From Rubrivivax sp. (GTDB lineage: Bacteria > Pseudomonadota > Gammaproteobacteria > Burkholderiales > Burkholderiaceae_C): a stretch of DNA of 64,000 bases. Both the position numbers and the translations under genes were made by a program. This document shows, one piece after another, positions 27,837 to 36,830 of this stretch (positions within the stretch are counted from its first letter, which is position 1; every line of letters starts with the position of its first letter). Where the stretch lies: contig JAIXSE010000018.1 of assembly GCA_027484825.1 (NCBI GenBank), positions 248,001 to 312,000 of the forward strand. The letters run 5' to 3'. The notes under the pieces are model-generated. The model was not told the origin of the DNA, made no database searches, and saw only the letters and a list, made by a program, of their open reading frames with translations.

Positions 27837-28379
27837 ATGGAACCATCGATGCGCGTCCAGACAACGCTTGGAATGACTGCTCTGATCTTGGTCGCTGCGT
27901 CTGCGGCCATGGCCGCGGCGGTGACGCGCCCCTATGAAGGCATGAATGCTTTTTCCATCAAGTGTCTCGGGGGCAAAGGCTACGGGTTGAGACCGGTGGT
28001 GAACGGGGATGCCAAGGGAGTTCTTGGCGCATTCCTGCAGAACCGGCCCGATTCGGTCGCGATTGAAATACAGCGCAGATTCGTGGGGGAGGGCGGCGAA
28101 GTCGACAATGAGTTCACGGAGCTGATTGGCTTGAGTTTTCCCCCAGCGCTCACGGTTGAGAGTGACAAAAAACTGGAGCTTGCTCCGAAGGTCGGCAAGG
28201 TCGCCTACGCCGACGCAGTGGGCCGGGCGCGGGCCTCAGGGGCCGTGAATGTGGCGCGGTCAAGGCTGGTGATGACCCGCGTGGGCGACAGTGGCGTGCT
28301 GCTGAGCGGGAGCCTTGTTGTGGAGCGACCCAACGAAGCCGCTTCCACCCTCCAGGTCTCCTGCGTCGCCCCGCTGTAG
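27837..28379 (+). CDS. Unrecognised exported protein
   Basis: A 180-residue protein with a signal peptide (TTLGMTALILVAASAAMAAA, cleavage near residue 28). The mature part has two Cys, one in IKCLGGKG and one in QVSCVAPL at the C-terminus, which could form a disulfide. It looks like an all-beta periplasmic protein. A GGGAGG ribosome binding site lies 10 bases before the ATG at 27837. I do not recognise the family. It sits between kdgK and the acetylesterase, but gene order alone does not tie it to pectin. Confidence 0.65.
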   Translation: MEPSMRVQTTLGMTALILVAASAAMAAAVTRPYEGMNAFSIKCLGGKGYGLRPVVNGDAKGVLGAFLQNRPDSVAIEIQRRFVGEGGEVDNEFTELIGLSFPPALTVESDKKLELAPKVGKVAYADAVGRARASGAVNVARSRLVMTRVGDSGVLLSGSLVVERPNEAASTLQVSCVAPL

Positions 28380-28513
28380 CCCCGAGCCAATCTCGCGGCG
28401 ACCCCTCAGGCCTGCGGTTCACGCGGGATGCAACGACCAAGGGCTACTACAGCGGTGGGCGCTACTCCGTGGACAAGGCGACGGTCGGATATCTATTGAT
28501 GGCGATTGGACGA

Positions 28514-29335
28514 CTACTGAGGGCCTTGCGGCTGAGCCTCTGTGGTCCCGATCCAGTGGCGGATCTCCGGCATGCGCGCCTGCAGCAATTGCAGGACCAT
28601 GCCCGAGAACACCTGCGCCCCCTTGGGGCCGAGGTGGGTGTAGTCAAACCCCGGATTGTTGGCGCCTACCGAGGAAGCCGGTGAGGCCGGCGGACCTGGC
28701 GGACGCGGCAGCATGGCCAGTGTGTCGGCTTCGTCGGGGCCCATGGCCTGCACCGCCGCGTGGCTGACGGCATTGAGATCCAGCACCGGCACCGCCTGCT
28801 CGCGGCCCACGCGCAAGGTCGTCTCGGCCCAGGGCCGCAGGTCGTTCCGGAGCGCGCGTGACGCGTCGCCGGCCACGGACGCCGATGCCTCGAAGCTTCT
28901 GCGGGTCAGGGGCGTCAGAAACACCAGCTGCGCGCCAGTCGGCGCCACGTCCTGCGCATACGCTTGCAGATTGGCCGGAAACTCCGTGGCCAGATCGGTC
29001 GACCGGCCTGGCTTGCCGGGCTGGTCGTTGTGGCCGAACTGCATCAGCACCAGATCGGTCTGTCCGGCGGGCCGCTCCCGCAGCAGCGCCATCACTGCGT
29101 CCCACAGGCCTTCGGCGCGATAGCTCTTGGTGCTGCGCCCGCCCTTGGCCAGATTGAGGCATTGCACCTCAGGCCGGAAGCGGGCGCACAAGGCGTCTCC
29201 ATAACCGCTGCGGGGTGCCATGGTGGAGTCTCCCACCAGAATCACCCGGAGCGAATCCGCATGGGCGCTGCCGGTCTGGAGCGCTGCGGCCAGTGCGAGC
29301 AGCCGCCAGACTCCCTTGAATCGAATCGCGCCCAT
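28514..29335 (-). CDS. Rhamnogalacturonan acetylesterase (SGNH hydrolase)
   Basis: A 273-residue exported esterase of the CE12 type. The signal peptide ends at SAHA-DS. SGNH blocks are clear: VILVGDSTMA with nucleophile Ser37, GGRSTKSYRAEG (block II Gly), FGHNDQPG (block III Asn) and DYTHLGPKG, supplying the Asp-His pair. The enzyme removes acetyl groups from rhamnogalacturonan, opening pectin to lyases. The start at 29335 gives a clean signal peptide; a longer frame upstream overlaps the receptor gene. It begins 19 bases after the TonB receptor stop, so both are likely in the kdgF-receptor-esterase operon. Confidence 0.87.
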   Translation of the reverse strand: MGAIRFKGVWRLLALAAALQTGSAHADSLRVILVGDSTMAPRSGYGDALCARFRPEVQCLNLAKGGRSTKSYRAEGLWDAVMALLRERPAGQTDLVLMQFGHNDQPGKPGRSTDLATEFPANLQAYAQDVAPTGAQLVFLTPLTRRSFEASASVAGDASRALRNDLRPWAETTLRVGREQAVPVLDLNAVSHAAVQAMGPDEADTLAMLPRPPGPPASPASSVGANNPGFDYTHLGPKGAQVFSGMVLQLLQARMPEIRHWIGTTEAQPQGPQ

Positions 29336-29354
29336 GGTTGACCAGTCTCCCGAC

Positions 29355-32300
29355 TCAGAACTTGTAGGCCATACCCACCAGGTACTCGCGGCCGGTGACG
29401 TTGTAGACCACCGGGCTGTTGCGGGCCCGTGAGATGAACTGGTCATTCACCTCATTGGTCAGGTTGACGCCCTCCAGCGTGAAGCTCAGCCGATCGCTGT
29501 ACTTGTAGCTGATCGACGCATCCACGTTGGTCGAGGCATTCTTGCCTTCCACGTCGTTGTTGTTCTGGCCCGGCACGCGGGTCAGGAAGGCGGAACGACG
29601 GGAGGCCGACACCCGGGCATTGATGACGCCGTCGTCATAGTAGAGCGTGGCATTCCAGGAACGCGGCGACATGTTCAGCAGGTCGTCGGTGATCACCGAA
29701 TTGCTGGTCGGCGAGACCAGGTAGGTGATCTTGCTCTTCACATAGGTGTAGTTGAGCACCGTGCCGAAGTTCTTGCCCCAGCTGGGCAGGAAGCTGAACG
29801 GCTGCTGGAAGTTCAGCTCGATGCCGCGCAGCTTGCCCCCCGGGGTGTTGATCGGGGAGGTGATCTGGAAGACTTCTTCACCGGTGAAGTTGGACGGCAA
29901 CAGCGACAGCGGCAGGCCGGTCGTGTTGAACGGCACGTTGGTGCGCAGGCTCTGGATATAGGTGTCGATGTTCTTCTGGAAAAGACCGATGCCCACGAAG
30001 GCGTTGCGACCGTGGTACCACTCCAGGCTGCCGTCGAAGGTCTTGGCGCGGAAGGGCTTGAGATAGGGGTTGCCGCTGGTGATGGACAAGGTGCCGGTGG
30101 TGCTGATGGTGCCGCCCGGATTCAGGTTGCCCAGCTGCGGACGGGCCATCACCTTGGCCGCAGCGAAGCGCGCCACCAGGTTGCGGGTCAGGTTGGCCGA
30201 CACGTTCAGCGAAGGCAGCCAGTCCTTGTAGCTCTGGCCCACCACCACTTCGGTGCCGCCACCGGTGGCCAGGTAGCCGGTGGCTTCCTGCTCGGTCTTC
30301 ACATAGCGCACGCCGACATTGCCCATCACCTGGATGCCCAGCACACGGGTGTCGAAGTCCGCCTGTACAAAGCCGCCGGTGTCGGTTTCCGAGACCTTGC
30401 GGTTGTTGCCCCGCGCATTGCCGTTGGTGATGGACGACAGGGTGAAGTCGCCGGGGCCGCCGGCCGGGCCGCTCTTGATGCAATTGCAGTAGATGTCGTA
30501 GGCGGCGGCAATGGCATTGAGGTCGGGCATCACCCAGGACGTGGCGGTGCCGCTCGGCAGGCTGAGATTGCGGCCGAAGCCGGTCAGCATCGTCGTCAGG
30601 CCGGTCATGCCGTTGGTCGGCGCGAAGATGGTGTCGTTCTGGTTGACGCGGCGGAATTCGTAGGTGTCGAAGGTGTAGCGCTTGTAGTCGGCGCCGGCCT
30701 TGAGCGTCAGCGTATCCGGAATCCAGTCCCAGGCCAGTTCCACATGCCCGACGTCATTGCGGTTGTTGGCGCCTTGCGGACGGATGCGGATTTCGCTGGT
30801 GGTCGTGTTGGCGACGGTGGTGGCCTGGCTGCCGCTGGTGCGCGGCACGCCCACGATGGTCAGCGGATTGCCGGTGGTGGCGGCCGGATCGAACGGGTAG
30901 GTGATGACCGGCAGACGGTCATTGCCGCGGAAGTCCAGCGCATAGCCGTTCACATTCAATGCATCCAGCGTCACCGTCGTCTGCACCGGATTGCGGAAGC
31001 GAGATTCCGCGCGGCCCCCGGAGGCCGACAGCCGCAGGCGGTCCGTGATCTCCTGGTCGATCTTGAGGCTGGGCTGGGTGAATTCGGTGCTCAGCTTGTC
31101 AAAGCGGGATTCAGCCCGGATGTCCACGCCGTTGTAGCGGCCATAGAGCAGCGCGCCGTTGGTGTCGTACTGCGCCTCCACCACGCTGGTCTGCGGCTTG
31201 CCACCCTGGCTGGCGGTGCGGCTGAAGGAGATCGCCTCCAGGAAGTCTTCCTGGCGGGTTGCCTTGAGCTTCGAGTAGAGCATGTCGCCAGTGATCAGCG
31301 TCTTCTCGAAAGGCTTGAATTGAATCGAGGCGGTCATGCCCAGGCGGTCCTGGTCATGGGTCAGGCGGCCGTACCGGGGCAGACGGGGATGGAAGTTGTC
31401 CGCGCTGTTGGCGGCGTTGTAGGCGTCGGTCGCGCCTTGCGAAGCGGGCAGGCGGGGCACGCCTTGCGCAGCCGGGCCGCAGGTGGTGGCGGTGGTGGTC
31501 GGGTTCAGCGGGGAGACGCCGATCGGCGAGCACCAGCCACCGGACGAGGGACCGTTGTCCCAGCGCACCGTCGAGAAGCCTTCTTCCAGCAGACGGCGCT
31601 TGGAATACGCGCCCGAGACCAGCACGCCAAAACGCTTGTCCGGCGTGACGTCGCTATAGAGGAAGGCGACGCGCGGATCGTTCTTCTGCGACAGGTCGTT
31701 GTAGCGACCCTTGACCGAGGCGGTGATCACCCGCTTGTTGAAGTCGAAGGGGCGGGCGGTCTGCAGGTCGACGGTCGCACCGAGGGAGCCTTCATCCACA
31801 TCCGCCGAGCTGCTCTTGCGCACGGTGATGCTGTTGAACAGTTCCGAGGCGAAGACGTTGAAGTCAAAGCCGCGCGAGCGGTTGGCACCGCCGGAGCTGT
31901 CCGTGCCGCCGGTGGTGGCCAGAGCCTCCACGCCATTGATGCGCACGCGGGTGAAGTCGGCGCCCAGCCCGCGGACGGTGATGTTGCGACCTTCGCCGGC
32001 GTCGCGGTCGATCACCACGCCCGGCACGCGCTGCAGCGATTCGGCCAGGTTGGTGTCGGGGAACTTGGCGATGTCCTCGGCCTTGACCACGTCCACGATG
32101 CCGCGGTCCTGACGCTTGGCATTCAGGGCGCTCTCCAGGGACGCGCGGATGCCGGTGATGACCACGGTGTCCAGCGACTTCGCGCTGTCATTGCCACTGG
32201 CTGCGGCAGAGGCCGCGGTGTCCGGTGCGGCGGGGGCCTGCGACTGGGCCAGCGCCCAGCCGGGCAGCACGGCCGTGCCCAGCAGGCAGGCCAGCAGGGG

Positions 32301-32390
32301 TGTCAGGCGGGAGGGCGGCACCAGCTGAGCGGCTGCGGGGGCAGGGGCGGACGCATGCGTCCCGAGGCGGTTCCCAAAGTGTTGGGGCAT
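29355..32390 (-). CDS. TonB-dependent outer-membrane receptor for pectin oligosaccharides
   Basis: A 1011-residue receptor. A signal peptide ends near residue 48 (LPGWALAQ). A TonB-box-like LDTVVITG precedes the plug (EDIAKFPDTNLAESLQRVPG, ITVRGLGADFTRVRINGVE), and a 22-strand barrel follows, ending with a terminal aromatic residue in LVGMAYKF. The plug type is that of carbohydrate receptors in Xanthomonas and Caulobacter relatives. Position between kdgF and the acetylesterase points to uptake of oligogalacturonate or rhamnogalacturonan fragments. The substrate is inferred from context. Confidence 0.88.
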   Translation of the reverse strand: MPQHFGNRLGTHASAPAPAAAQLVPPSRLTPLLACLLGTAVLPGWALAQSQAPAAPDTAASAAASGNDSAKSLDTVVITGIRASLESALNAKRQDRGIVDVVKAEDIAKFPDTNLAESLQRVPGVVIDRDAGEGRNITVRGLGADFTRVRINGVEALATTGGTDSSGGANRSRGFDFNVFASELFNSITVRKSSSADVDEGSLGATVDLQTARPFDFNKRVITASVKGRYNDLSQKNDPRVAFLYSDVTPDKRFGVLVSGAYSKRRLLEEGFSTVRWDNGPSSGGWCSPIGVSPLNPTTTATTCGPAAQGVPRLPASQGATDAYNAANSADNFHPRLPRYGRLTHDQDRLGMTASIQFKPFEKTLITGDMLYSKLKATRQEDFLEAISFSRTASQGGKPQTSVVEAQYDTNGALLYGRYNGVDIRAESRFDKLSTEFTQPSLKIDQEITDRLRLSASGGRAESRFRNPVQTTVTLDALNVNGYALDFRGNDRLPVITYPFDPAATTGNPLTIVGVPRTSGSQATTVANTTTSEIRIRPQGANNRNDVGHVELAWDWIPDTLTLKAGADYKRYTFDTYEFRRVNQNDTIFAPTNGMTGLTTMLTGFGRNLSLPSGTATSWVMPDLNAIAAAYDIYCNCIKSGPAGGPGDFTLSSITNGNARGNNRKVSETDTGGFVQADFDTRVLGIQVMGNVGVRYVKTEQEATGYLATGGGTEVVVGQSYKDWLPSLNVSANLTRNLVARFAAAKVMARPQLGNLNPGGTISTTGTLSITSGNPYLKPFRAKTFDGSLEWYHGRNAFVGIGLFQKNIDTYIQSLRTNVPFNTTGLPLSLLPSNFTGEEVFQITSPINTPGGKLRGIELNFQQPFSFLPSWGKNFGTVLNYTYVKSKITYLVSPTSNSVITDDLLNMSPRSWNATLYYDDGVINARVSASRRSAFLTRVPGQNNNDVEGKNASTNVDASISYKYSDRLSFTLEGVNLTNEVNDQFISRARNSPVVYNVTGREYLVGMAYKF

Positions 32391-32565
32391 GACTTGTCTC
32401 CGTATGGTTCTTCTGCCACCGGGGCGGGATCGTGGCCCGCCGCTCTGGTGGCTGCTTGTCAGTCACGGGCGCACGTAGGGCGCCGAGGCACGGAGCGGCC
32501 GCCGCTGCAGTGCGGCGCCGCCTCGGTACTGCGGTTACTTCTTCGGGGTACTGCGAGAGGGGCGA

Positions 32566-32587
32566 GAGGCCGGCGGGGCCGGACCTC
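32566..32587. promoter_or_regulatory. Hairpin after kdgF
   Basis: GAGGCCGGC-GGG-GCCGG-A-CCTC can pair in 9 positions with one bulged A, 13 bases after the kdgF stop on the minus strand. There is no T-run. It may tune expression between kdgF and the receptor gene. Confidence 0.3.
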
Positions 32588-32599
32588 GGGGACGCCGCC

Positions 32600-32932
32600 T
32601 CAGAGGTAGTCGTCGCGGCGCGGCGAGAACTGGTCCAGCAAGGTGCTGTCCTGTTCCAGCGCCACCACGCCGTGCTGTCGCCCGTGAGGCGCCACGAAGG
32701 CGTCACCAGGCTTGAGCACTTTCTTCACACCGCCGACCTCGCATTCAAACGAGCCGCGGATCACGTAGGCGATCTGGTCGTGGATCTCATGCGCGTGGGG
32801 CGTGCCGATCGCGCCTTTGTCGAACTGCACCAAAACGGACATCAGCTGTTCGGTGTGCCCGACGATCTTGCGGCGGATGCCGTCACCCAGGTCAGTCCAG
32901 GGCGTGGCCTCAGAGTCGAAATAAGGGTTCAT
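32600..32932 (-). CDS. kdgF: KdgF, unsaturated-uronate processing cupin
   Basis: A 110-residue single-domain cupin. It matches KdgF closely in pattern: LGDGIRRKIVGHTEQLMSV, FDKGAIGTPHAHEIHDQ with metal-binding His residues, HGRQHGVVALE with the second cupin His, and the C-terminal FSPRRDDYL equivalent to the family's PREDFL end. KdgF speeds the conversion of 4,5-unsaturated galacturonate to the linear keto form used by KduI. The gene is divergent from kduI, and two KdgR-like palindromes lie in the 190-base gap between them. Confidence 0.87.
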   Translation of the reverse strand: MNPYFDSEATPWTDLGDGIRRKIVGHTEQLMSVLVQFDKGAIGTPHAHEIHDQIAYVIRGSFECEVGGVKKVLKPGDAFVAPHGRQHGVVALEQDSTLLDQFSPRRDDYL

Positions 32933-32986
32933 GAGACAGCGGTGTAACCAGTGGATGCGAGCAACTATAGCGACATCGCAGAAAAA

Positions 32987-33001
32987 TGAAACGGCGGTTC
33001 A
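32987..33001. promoter_or_regulatory. KdgR-type operator 1
   Basis: TGAAAC-GGC-GGTTCA fits the enterobacterial KdgR pattern TGAAAC-N3-GTTTCA at 11 of 12 arm positions, with the same 3-base spacer. It is 54 bases from the kdgF start and 121 from kduI, so one bound KdgR could repress both directions. Confidence 0.6.
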
Positions 33002-33008
33002 CTAGATA

Positions 33009-33022
33009 GAAACCATAGTTTC
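33009..33022. promoter_or_regulatory. KdgR-type operator 2
   Basis: GAAAC-CATA-GTTTC is a perfect 5-base inverted repeat with a 4-base spacer, 7 bases after operator 1. The arms are identical to the KdgR core, but the spacer is one longer than in the enterobacterial consensus. Confidence 0.55.
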
Positions 33023-33122
33023 GTGAGTCCGCGGAGACGCTTACGCTTCGCCCCATCAAGCCGCAGACCGCACCCGATTGGGGAGGCTGCGTGCATGGCT
33101 GGCATCAATACCGAGGACAAGC

Positions 33123-33959
33123 ATGGACATCCGCCAACCCCTGCACAGTGAACACGCCCGCACCCTGGATACGGAAGGCCTGCGCCGCCATTTCCTGGTG
33201 GAAGAGATGTTCCTGCCGGACCAGGCCACCCTGACCTACAGTCAGATCGACCGCATCATCGTCGGCGGCATCATGCCGGTGACCCGACCGGTCACCTTCG
33301 CGCCCGAATTGGGCCGCCACACCGGCACCGATTTCTTTCTGCAGCGCCGTGAACTGGGCCTGATCAACATCGGCGGCGCCGCCCGCGTGCTGGTGGATGA
33401 CCAGCAGTTCGACATCGGCCCGCGCGAAGCACTCTACATCGGACAGGGCGCCCGCATCGTCGAATTCAAGAGCGTGGACAGCAGCCAGCCGGCCAAGCTG
33501 TATTTCAATTGCGCGCCCGCTCACACCGCCTATCCGCATCGCAAGGTCACGCTGGCTGAAGCGTCGCCGGAGACGCTGGGCTCCCCCGAGACCAGCAACC
33601 GCCGCACCATCTACAAATTCCTGGTGCCGGACGTGCTGCCCACCTGCCAGTTGCTGATGGGCATGACCCAGCTGGAGCCGGGCAGCCTGTGGAACACCAT
33701 GCCGTGCCACACGCATGACCGCCGCATGGAGGTCTATTTCTACTTCGACATGACCGAGAACGCGGTGGTCTTCCACATGCTGGGCGAGCCGACCCAGACG
33801 CGCCATCTGGTCGTGCGCAATGAACAGGCGGTGATCAGCCCGAGCTGGTCGATCCATTCCGGGGTCGGCACCCAGGCCTACACCTTCATCTGGGGCATGG
33901 TCGGCGAGAACCAGGTGTTCAAGGACATGGACCACGTGCCGATGACCGCGCTGCGCTGA
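33123..33959 (+). CDS. kduI: 5-keto-4-deoxyuronate isomerase
   Basis: A 278-residue cupin-type isomerase that turns 5-keto-4-deoxyuronate (DKI) into 2,5-diketo-3-deoxygluconate (DKII). The zinc ligands of E. coli KduI are present at the same numbers: His196, His198 and Glu203 in [14 protein letters not shown], and His245 in [10 protein letters not shown]. Length and start match the family (278 residues, [13 protein letters not shown]). It is the first gene of a long plus-strand run kduI-kduD-tog-ogl-lyase-kdgR and lies just after the KdgR-like operators. Confidence 0.97.
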   Translation: MDIRQPLHSEHARTLDTEGLRRHFLVEEMFLPDQATLTYSQIDRIIVGGIMPVTRPVTFAPELGRHTGTDFFLQRRELGLINIGGAARVLVDDQQFDIGPREALYIGQGARIVEFKSVDSSQPAKLYFNCAPAHTAYPHRKVTLAEASPETLGSPETSNRRTIYKFLVPDVLPTCQLLMGMTQLEPGSLWNTMPCHTHDRRMEVYFYFDMTENAVVFHMLGEPTQTRHLVVRNEQAVISPSWSIHSGVGTQAYTFIWGMVGENQVFKDMDHVPMTALR

Positions 33960-34013
33960 GCGTCGCTGTCTCGCGAAGCCTCTCTCATCGGTTCACTCTT
34001 AGGAATTCTCAAC

Positions 34014-34775
34014 ATGATCCTGGATCAATTCCAGCTGGATGGTCGCGTGGCCATTGTCACGGGCTGCAATACCGGCCTGGGGCAGGGCATGGCGGTGGCA
34101 CTGGCACAGGCCGGTGCCGACATCGTCGGTGTCAATGTGTCGGACCCGGTGCAGACCCGGGCAGAAGTCGAAGCCCATGGGCGCCGTTTCCTGGACCTGC
34201 GGGCCAACCTGGGCGACATCAGCTGCATCGAAGGCCTGGTGGCCGAAGCCCGCACGCTGACGGGGCGGGTGGACATCCTGGTCAACAACGCCGGCATCAT
34301 CCGCCGCGAGGACGCCATCCGCTTCAGCGAGCAGGACTGGGACGACGTCATCAACCTCAACCTGAAGACGGTGTTCTTCTTCTCGCAGGCGGTCGCCCGC
34401 CAATACCTGGCGCAGGGCAGCGGCGGCAAGATCATCAATGTGGCGTCGATGCTGTCCTTCCAGGGCGGCGTGAGGGTGCCCTCATACACCGCCAGCAAAA
34501 GCGGCGTGATGGGCATCACCCGCCTGATGGCCAATGAATGGGCGTCCCACGGCATCAACGTCAATGCGATTGCCCCCGGCTACATGGCCACCAACAACAC
34601 AGTCGCACTGCGTCAGGACGAGGCCCGCAATGCCGCCATCCTGGAGCGCATTCCCGCAGGCCGCTGGGGCGTGCCGGACGATCTGGCCGGGCCGGTGGTC
34701 TTCCTCGCGTCCAAGGCGTCGGACTACGTCAATGGCTACACCGTGGCCGTCGACGGGGGCTGGCTCGCACGTTAG
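34014..34775 (+). CDS. kduD: 2-deoxy-D-gluconate / DKII 3-dehydrogenase (SDR)
   Basis: A 253-residue short-chain dehydrogenase that reduces DKII to 2-keto-3-deoxygluconate. The NAD(P)-binding TGCNTGLG (16-23), NNAG (91-94), and the catalytic Ser145, Tyr158 and Lys162 (YTASK) are in place. It begins MILDQFQLDGRVAIVTG, as in KduD proteins. AGGA precedes the ATG. It follows kduI by 54 bases. Confidence 0.95.
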   Translation: MILDQFQLDGRVAIVTGCNTGLGQGMAVALAQAGADIVGVNVSDPVQTRAEVEAHGRRFLDLRANLGDISCIEGLVAEARTLTGRVDILVNNAGIIRREDAIRFSEQDWDDVINLNLKTVFFFSQAVARQYLAQGSGGKIINVASMLSFQGGVRVPSYTASKSGVMGITRLMANEWASHGINVNAIAPGYMATNNTVALRQDEARNAAILERIPAGRWGVPDDLAGPVVFLASKASDYVNGYTVAVDGGWLAR

Positions 34776-34944
34776 GCTCGCAGCGCCATGCCGGACTCAC
34801 GCGCTGCCAGACATAACAAGGGCGCGGAGTCTGTTCATGCCGGTGCGCCCCTGAGGGGGACGCCGGACCGGATGCGAGCGTCTGCGGCAGGTCTGCACGA
34901 GGCAGGCCCGCCGCAGGCCGACCGATGAGACAACGGGAGGCCGC

Positions 34945-35832
34945 GTGTACGAGAACAAAAAACTGGGGTTCCTTTTCGTCCTGCCGTTTGTGCTGGGCGT
35001 GCTGCTGTTCAAGCTGTTCCCCTTCGTGATGAGCTTCGCGCTCAGCTTCACCCAATACGATTTGATCGACCCGCCGCAGTTTGTGGGTCTGCAGAACTAC
35101 CGCGAACTGGCGACGGACGATCCGCTCTTTCGCAAGTCCCTGGGCGTGACGCTGCTGTTCGCGGTGCTGGCCGTGCCGCTGCGGGTCGGCTTTGCGCTGT
35201 TCATTGCGCATGTGCTGAACTTCAAGCTGCGCGGCATCAACTTCTTCCGCGCGGCGTTCTACATCCCGTCCATTCTGGGCGGGTCCATCGCCGTGGCGGT
35301 GCTGTGGCGCTTTGTGTTCGCACGGCAAGGGCTGGTCAACCTGGTGCTGGCCCGCTTCGGCATCGACCCGATTCCCTGGCTGGCGGACGAGCACTATTCC
35401 ATGTGGACCATCGTGCTTCTCTTCACCTGGCAGTTCGGCTCGGCCATGGTCATCTTCCTGGCGGCCCTTCAGAACGTCTCCATCTCGCTGTATGAAGCAG
35501 CGGAATGCGACGGTGCCAGCAAGATGCAGCAGTTCTGGAAGATCACCGTGCCGCTGATCACGCCGGTCATTTTCTTCAACGTGATCATGCAGATGGTGCA
35601 CGCCTTCCAGGAATTCAACGGCCCTTACATGATCACCGAGGGCGGGCCGCTGCACTCCACCTATGTGCTGGCGCTCTACATCTACGACCAGAGCTTCCGC
35701 TTCTTCAATCTGGGCTATGGGGCGGCGCTGTCGTGGGTGCTGTTCGCCCTGGTCGGCGGTCTGGCGCTGCTGTCGTTCTGGAGTTCCCGCTACTGGGTCT
35801 TCTACTCCGGCGAGAAGGAGCAGAAGCGATGA
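34945..35832 (+). CDS. togM: Oligogalacturonide ABC transporter permease (TogM-like)
   Basis: A 295-residue inner-membrane permease of the CUT1 carbohydrate class with six membrane segments, the first being LGFLFVLPFVLGVLLFKLF. The EAA loop is YEAAECDGASKMQQFWKITVPLI, shown here as the E-A-A-x3-G core near residues 185-197. The start is GTG at 34945 with GGGAGG 4 bases before. It is followed by a second permease through an ATGA overlap, then ATPase and binding protein, the same order as Dickeya togMNAB. The substrate is inferred from the flanking kduID and ogl. Confidence 0.85.
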   Translation: MYENKKLGFLFVLPFVLGVLLFKLFPFVMSFALSFTQYDLIDPPQFVGLQNYRELATDDPLFRKSLGVTLLFAVLAVPLRVGFALFIAHVLNFKLRGINFFRAAFYIPSILGGSIAVAVLWRFVFARQGLVNLVLARFGIDPIPWLADEHYSMWTIVLLFTWQFGSAMVIFLAALQNVSISLYEAAECDGASKMQQFWKITVPLITPVIFFNVIMQMVHAFQEFNGPYMITEGGPLHSTYVLALYIYDQSFRFFNLGYGAALSWVLFALVGGLALLSFWSSRYWVFYSGEKEQKR

Positions 35833-36752
35833 GCCGCGTGCAGGCAGATCCCGGACGGCCGGGAGGGACAGGCAAGATGACCGAGACAGGCAGCGCACCG
35901 GCACCGCTGGTGCTGGTCCGCGACCAGGGCAACCGGTGGCTGCGTTATGCAGCGCTGGGCGTGGTCGCGGTGGTGATGCTGTACCCGCTGCTGTGGCTGG
36001 TGGGCGCATCGTTCAAGAACAATTCGGAGATCTTCAGCTCGGCCGGCTTCTGGCCCAGCCGGCTGGACTTCGACGCCTATGCCAAAGGCTGGAAGACCAG
36101 CACCGAATACACCTTCGCCACCTACTTCCTCAACAGCTTCCTCATCACCATTCCCCGCATCATCGTCACGGTGATCTCCTGCGTGATGGTGGCCTATGCC
36201 TTTGCACGGTTCGAGTTCTGGGGCCGCAAGCTGCTGTTCAGCATCATGATCGCCACGATGATGCTGCCGCTGATCGTGCTGCGACTGCCGCAGTACCTGG
36301 TCTTCCGCGAGATCGGCTGGCTGGATTCCTACCTGCCGCTGATCGTGCCCTCGGCCTTTGCCACCGACACCTTCTTTGTCTTCATGCTGGTGCAGTTCCT
36401 GCGCGGCATTCCGCGAGACATGGAGGAGGCCGCCCAGATCGACGGCTGCAATGCCTGGCAACTGCTCTGGCACATCATCGTGCCGCTGCTCAAGCCGGCC
36501 ATCATTTCCGTGGTGGTGTTCCAGTTCATCTGGACGATGAATGACTTCATGGGCCCGCTGATCTATCTGGCCTCGGTGGAGAAGTACCCGGTGTCGCTGG
36601 CGCTGAAGATGAGCATCGGCGCCACGGAGGAAGTGGAATGGGCGAATGTGATTGCCATCTCGGTGGTGGCGCTCATTCCCTCCGTGGCCGTTTTCTTCGC
36701 CGCGCAAAAGCACTTCATTGAAGGTGCGACCTCGTCCGGGGTGAAGGGGTGA
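35829..36752 (+). CDS. togN: Oligogalacturonide ABC transporter permease (TogN-like)
   Basis: A 307-residue CUT1 permease. Membrane segments include LGVVAVVMLYPLLWLVGASF, IIVTVISCVMVAYAFARF and ISVVALIPSVAVFFAA. The EAA loop is MEEAAQIDGCNAWQLLWHI. The first ATG at 35829 overlaps the togM stop; a second ATG at 35877 would remove a 16-residue polar tail and is also possible. It pairs with TogM to form the channel. Confidence 0.86.
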   Translation: MSRVQADPGRPGGTGKMTETGSAPAPLVLVRDQGNRWLRYAALGVVAVVMLYPLLWLVGASFKNNSEIFSSAGFWPSRLDFDAYAKGWKTSTEYTFATYFLNSFLITIPRIIVTVISCVMVAYAFARFEFWGRKLLFSIMIATMMLPLIVLRLPQYLVFREIGWLDSYLPLIVPSAFATDTFFVFMLVQFLRGIPRDMEEAAQIDGCNAWQLLWHIIVPLLKPAIISVVVFQFIWTMNDFMGPLIYLASVEKYPVSLALKMSIGATEEVEWANVIAISVVALIPSVAVFFAAQKHFIEGATSSGVKG

Positions 36753-36830
36753 GGGGCTGACGGCCCTGCGCCCAACCCAGCCCAACCCGGACACCGTTCG
36801 CCCACAAAAAAGCATTTGGAGAGAGACAAG

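Noticed and set aside
34776-34944. Small gene or terminator between kduD and togM
   Set aside because: No supported start, no hairpin with T-run and no family match; it is probably a leader with the GGGAGG site of togM.
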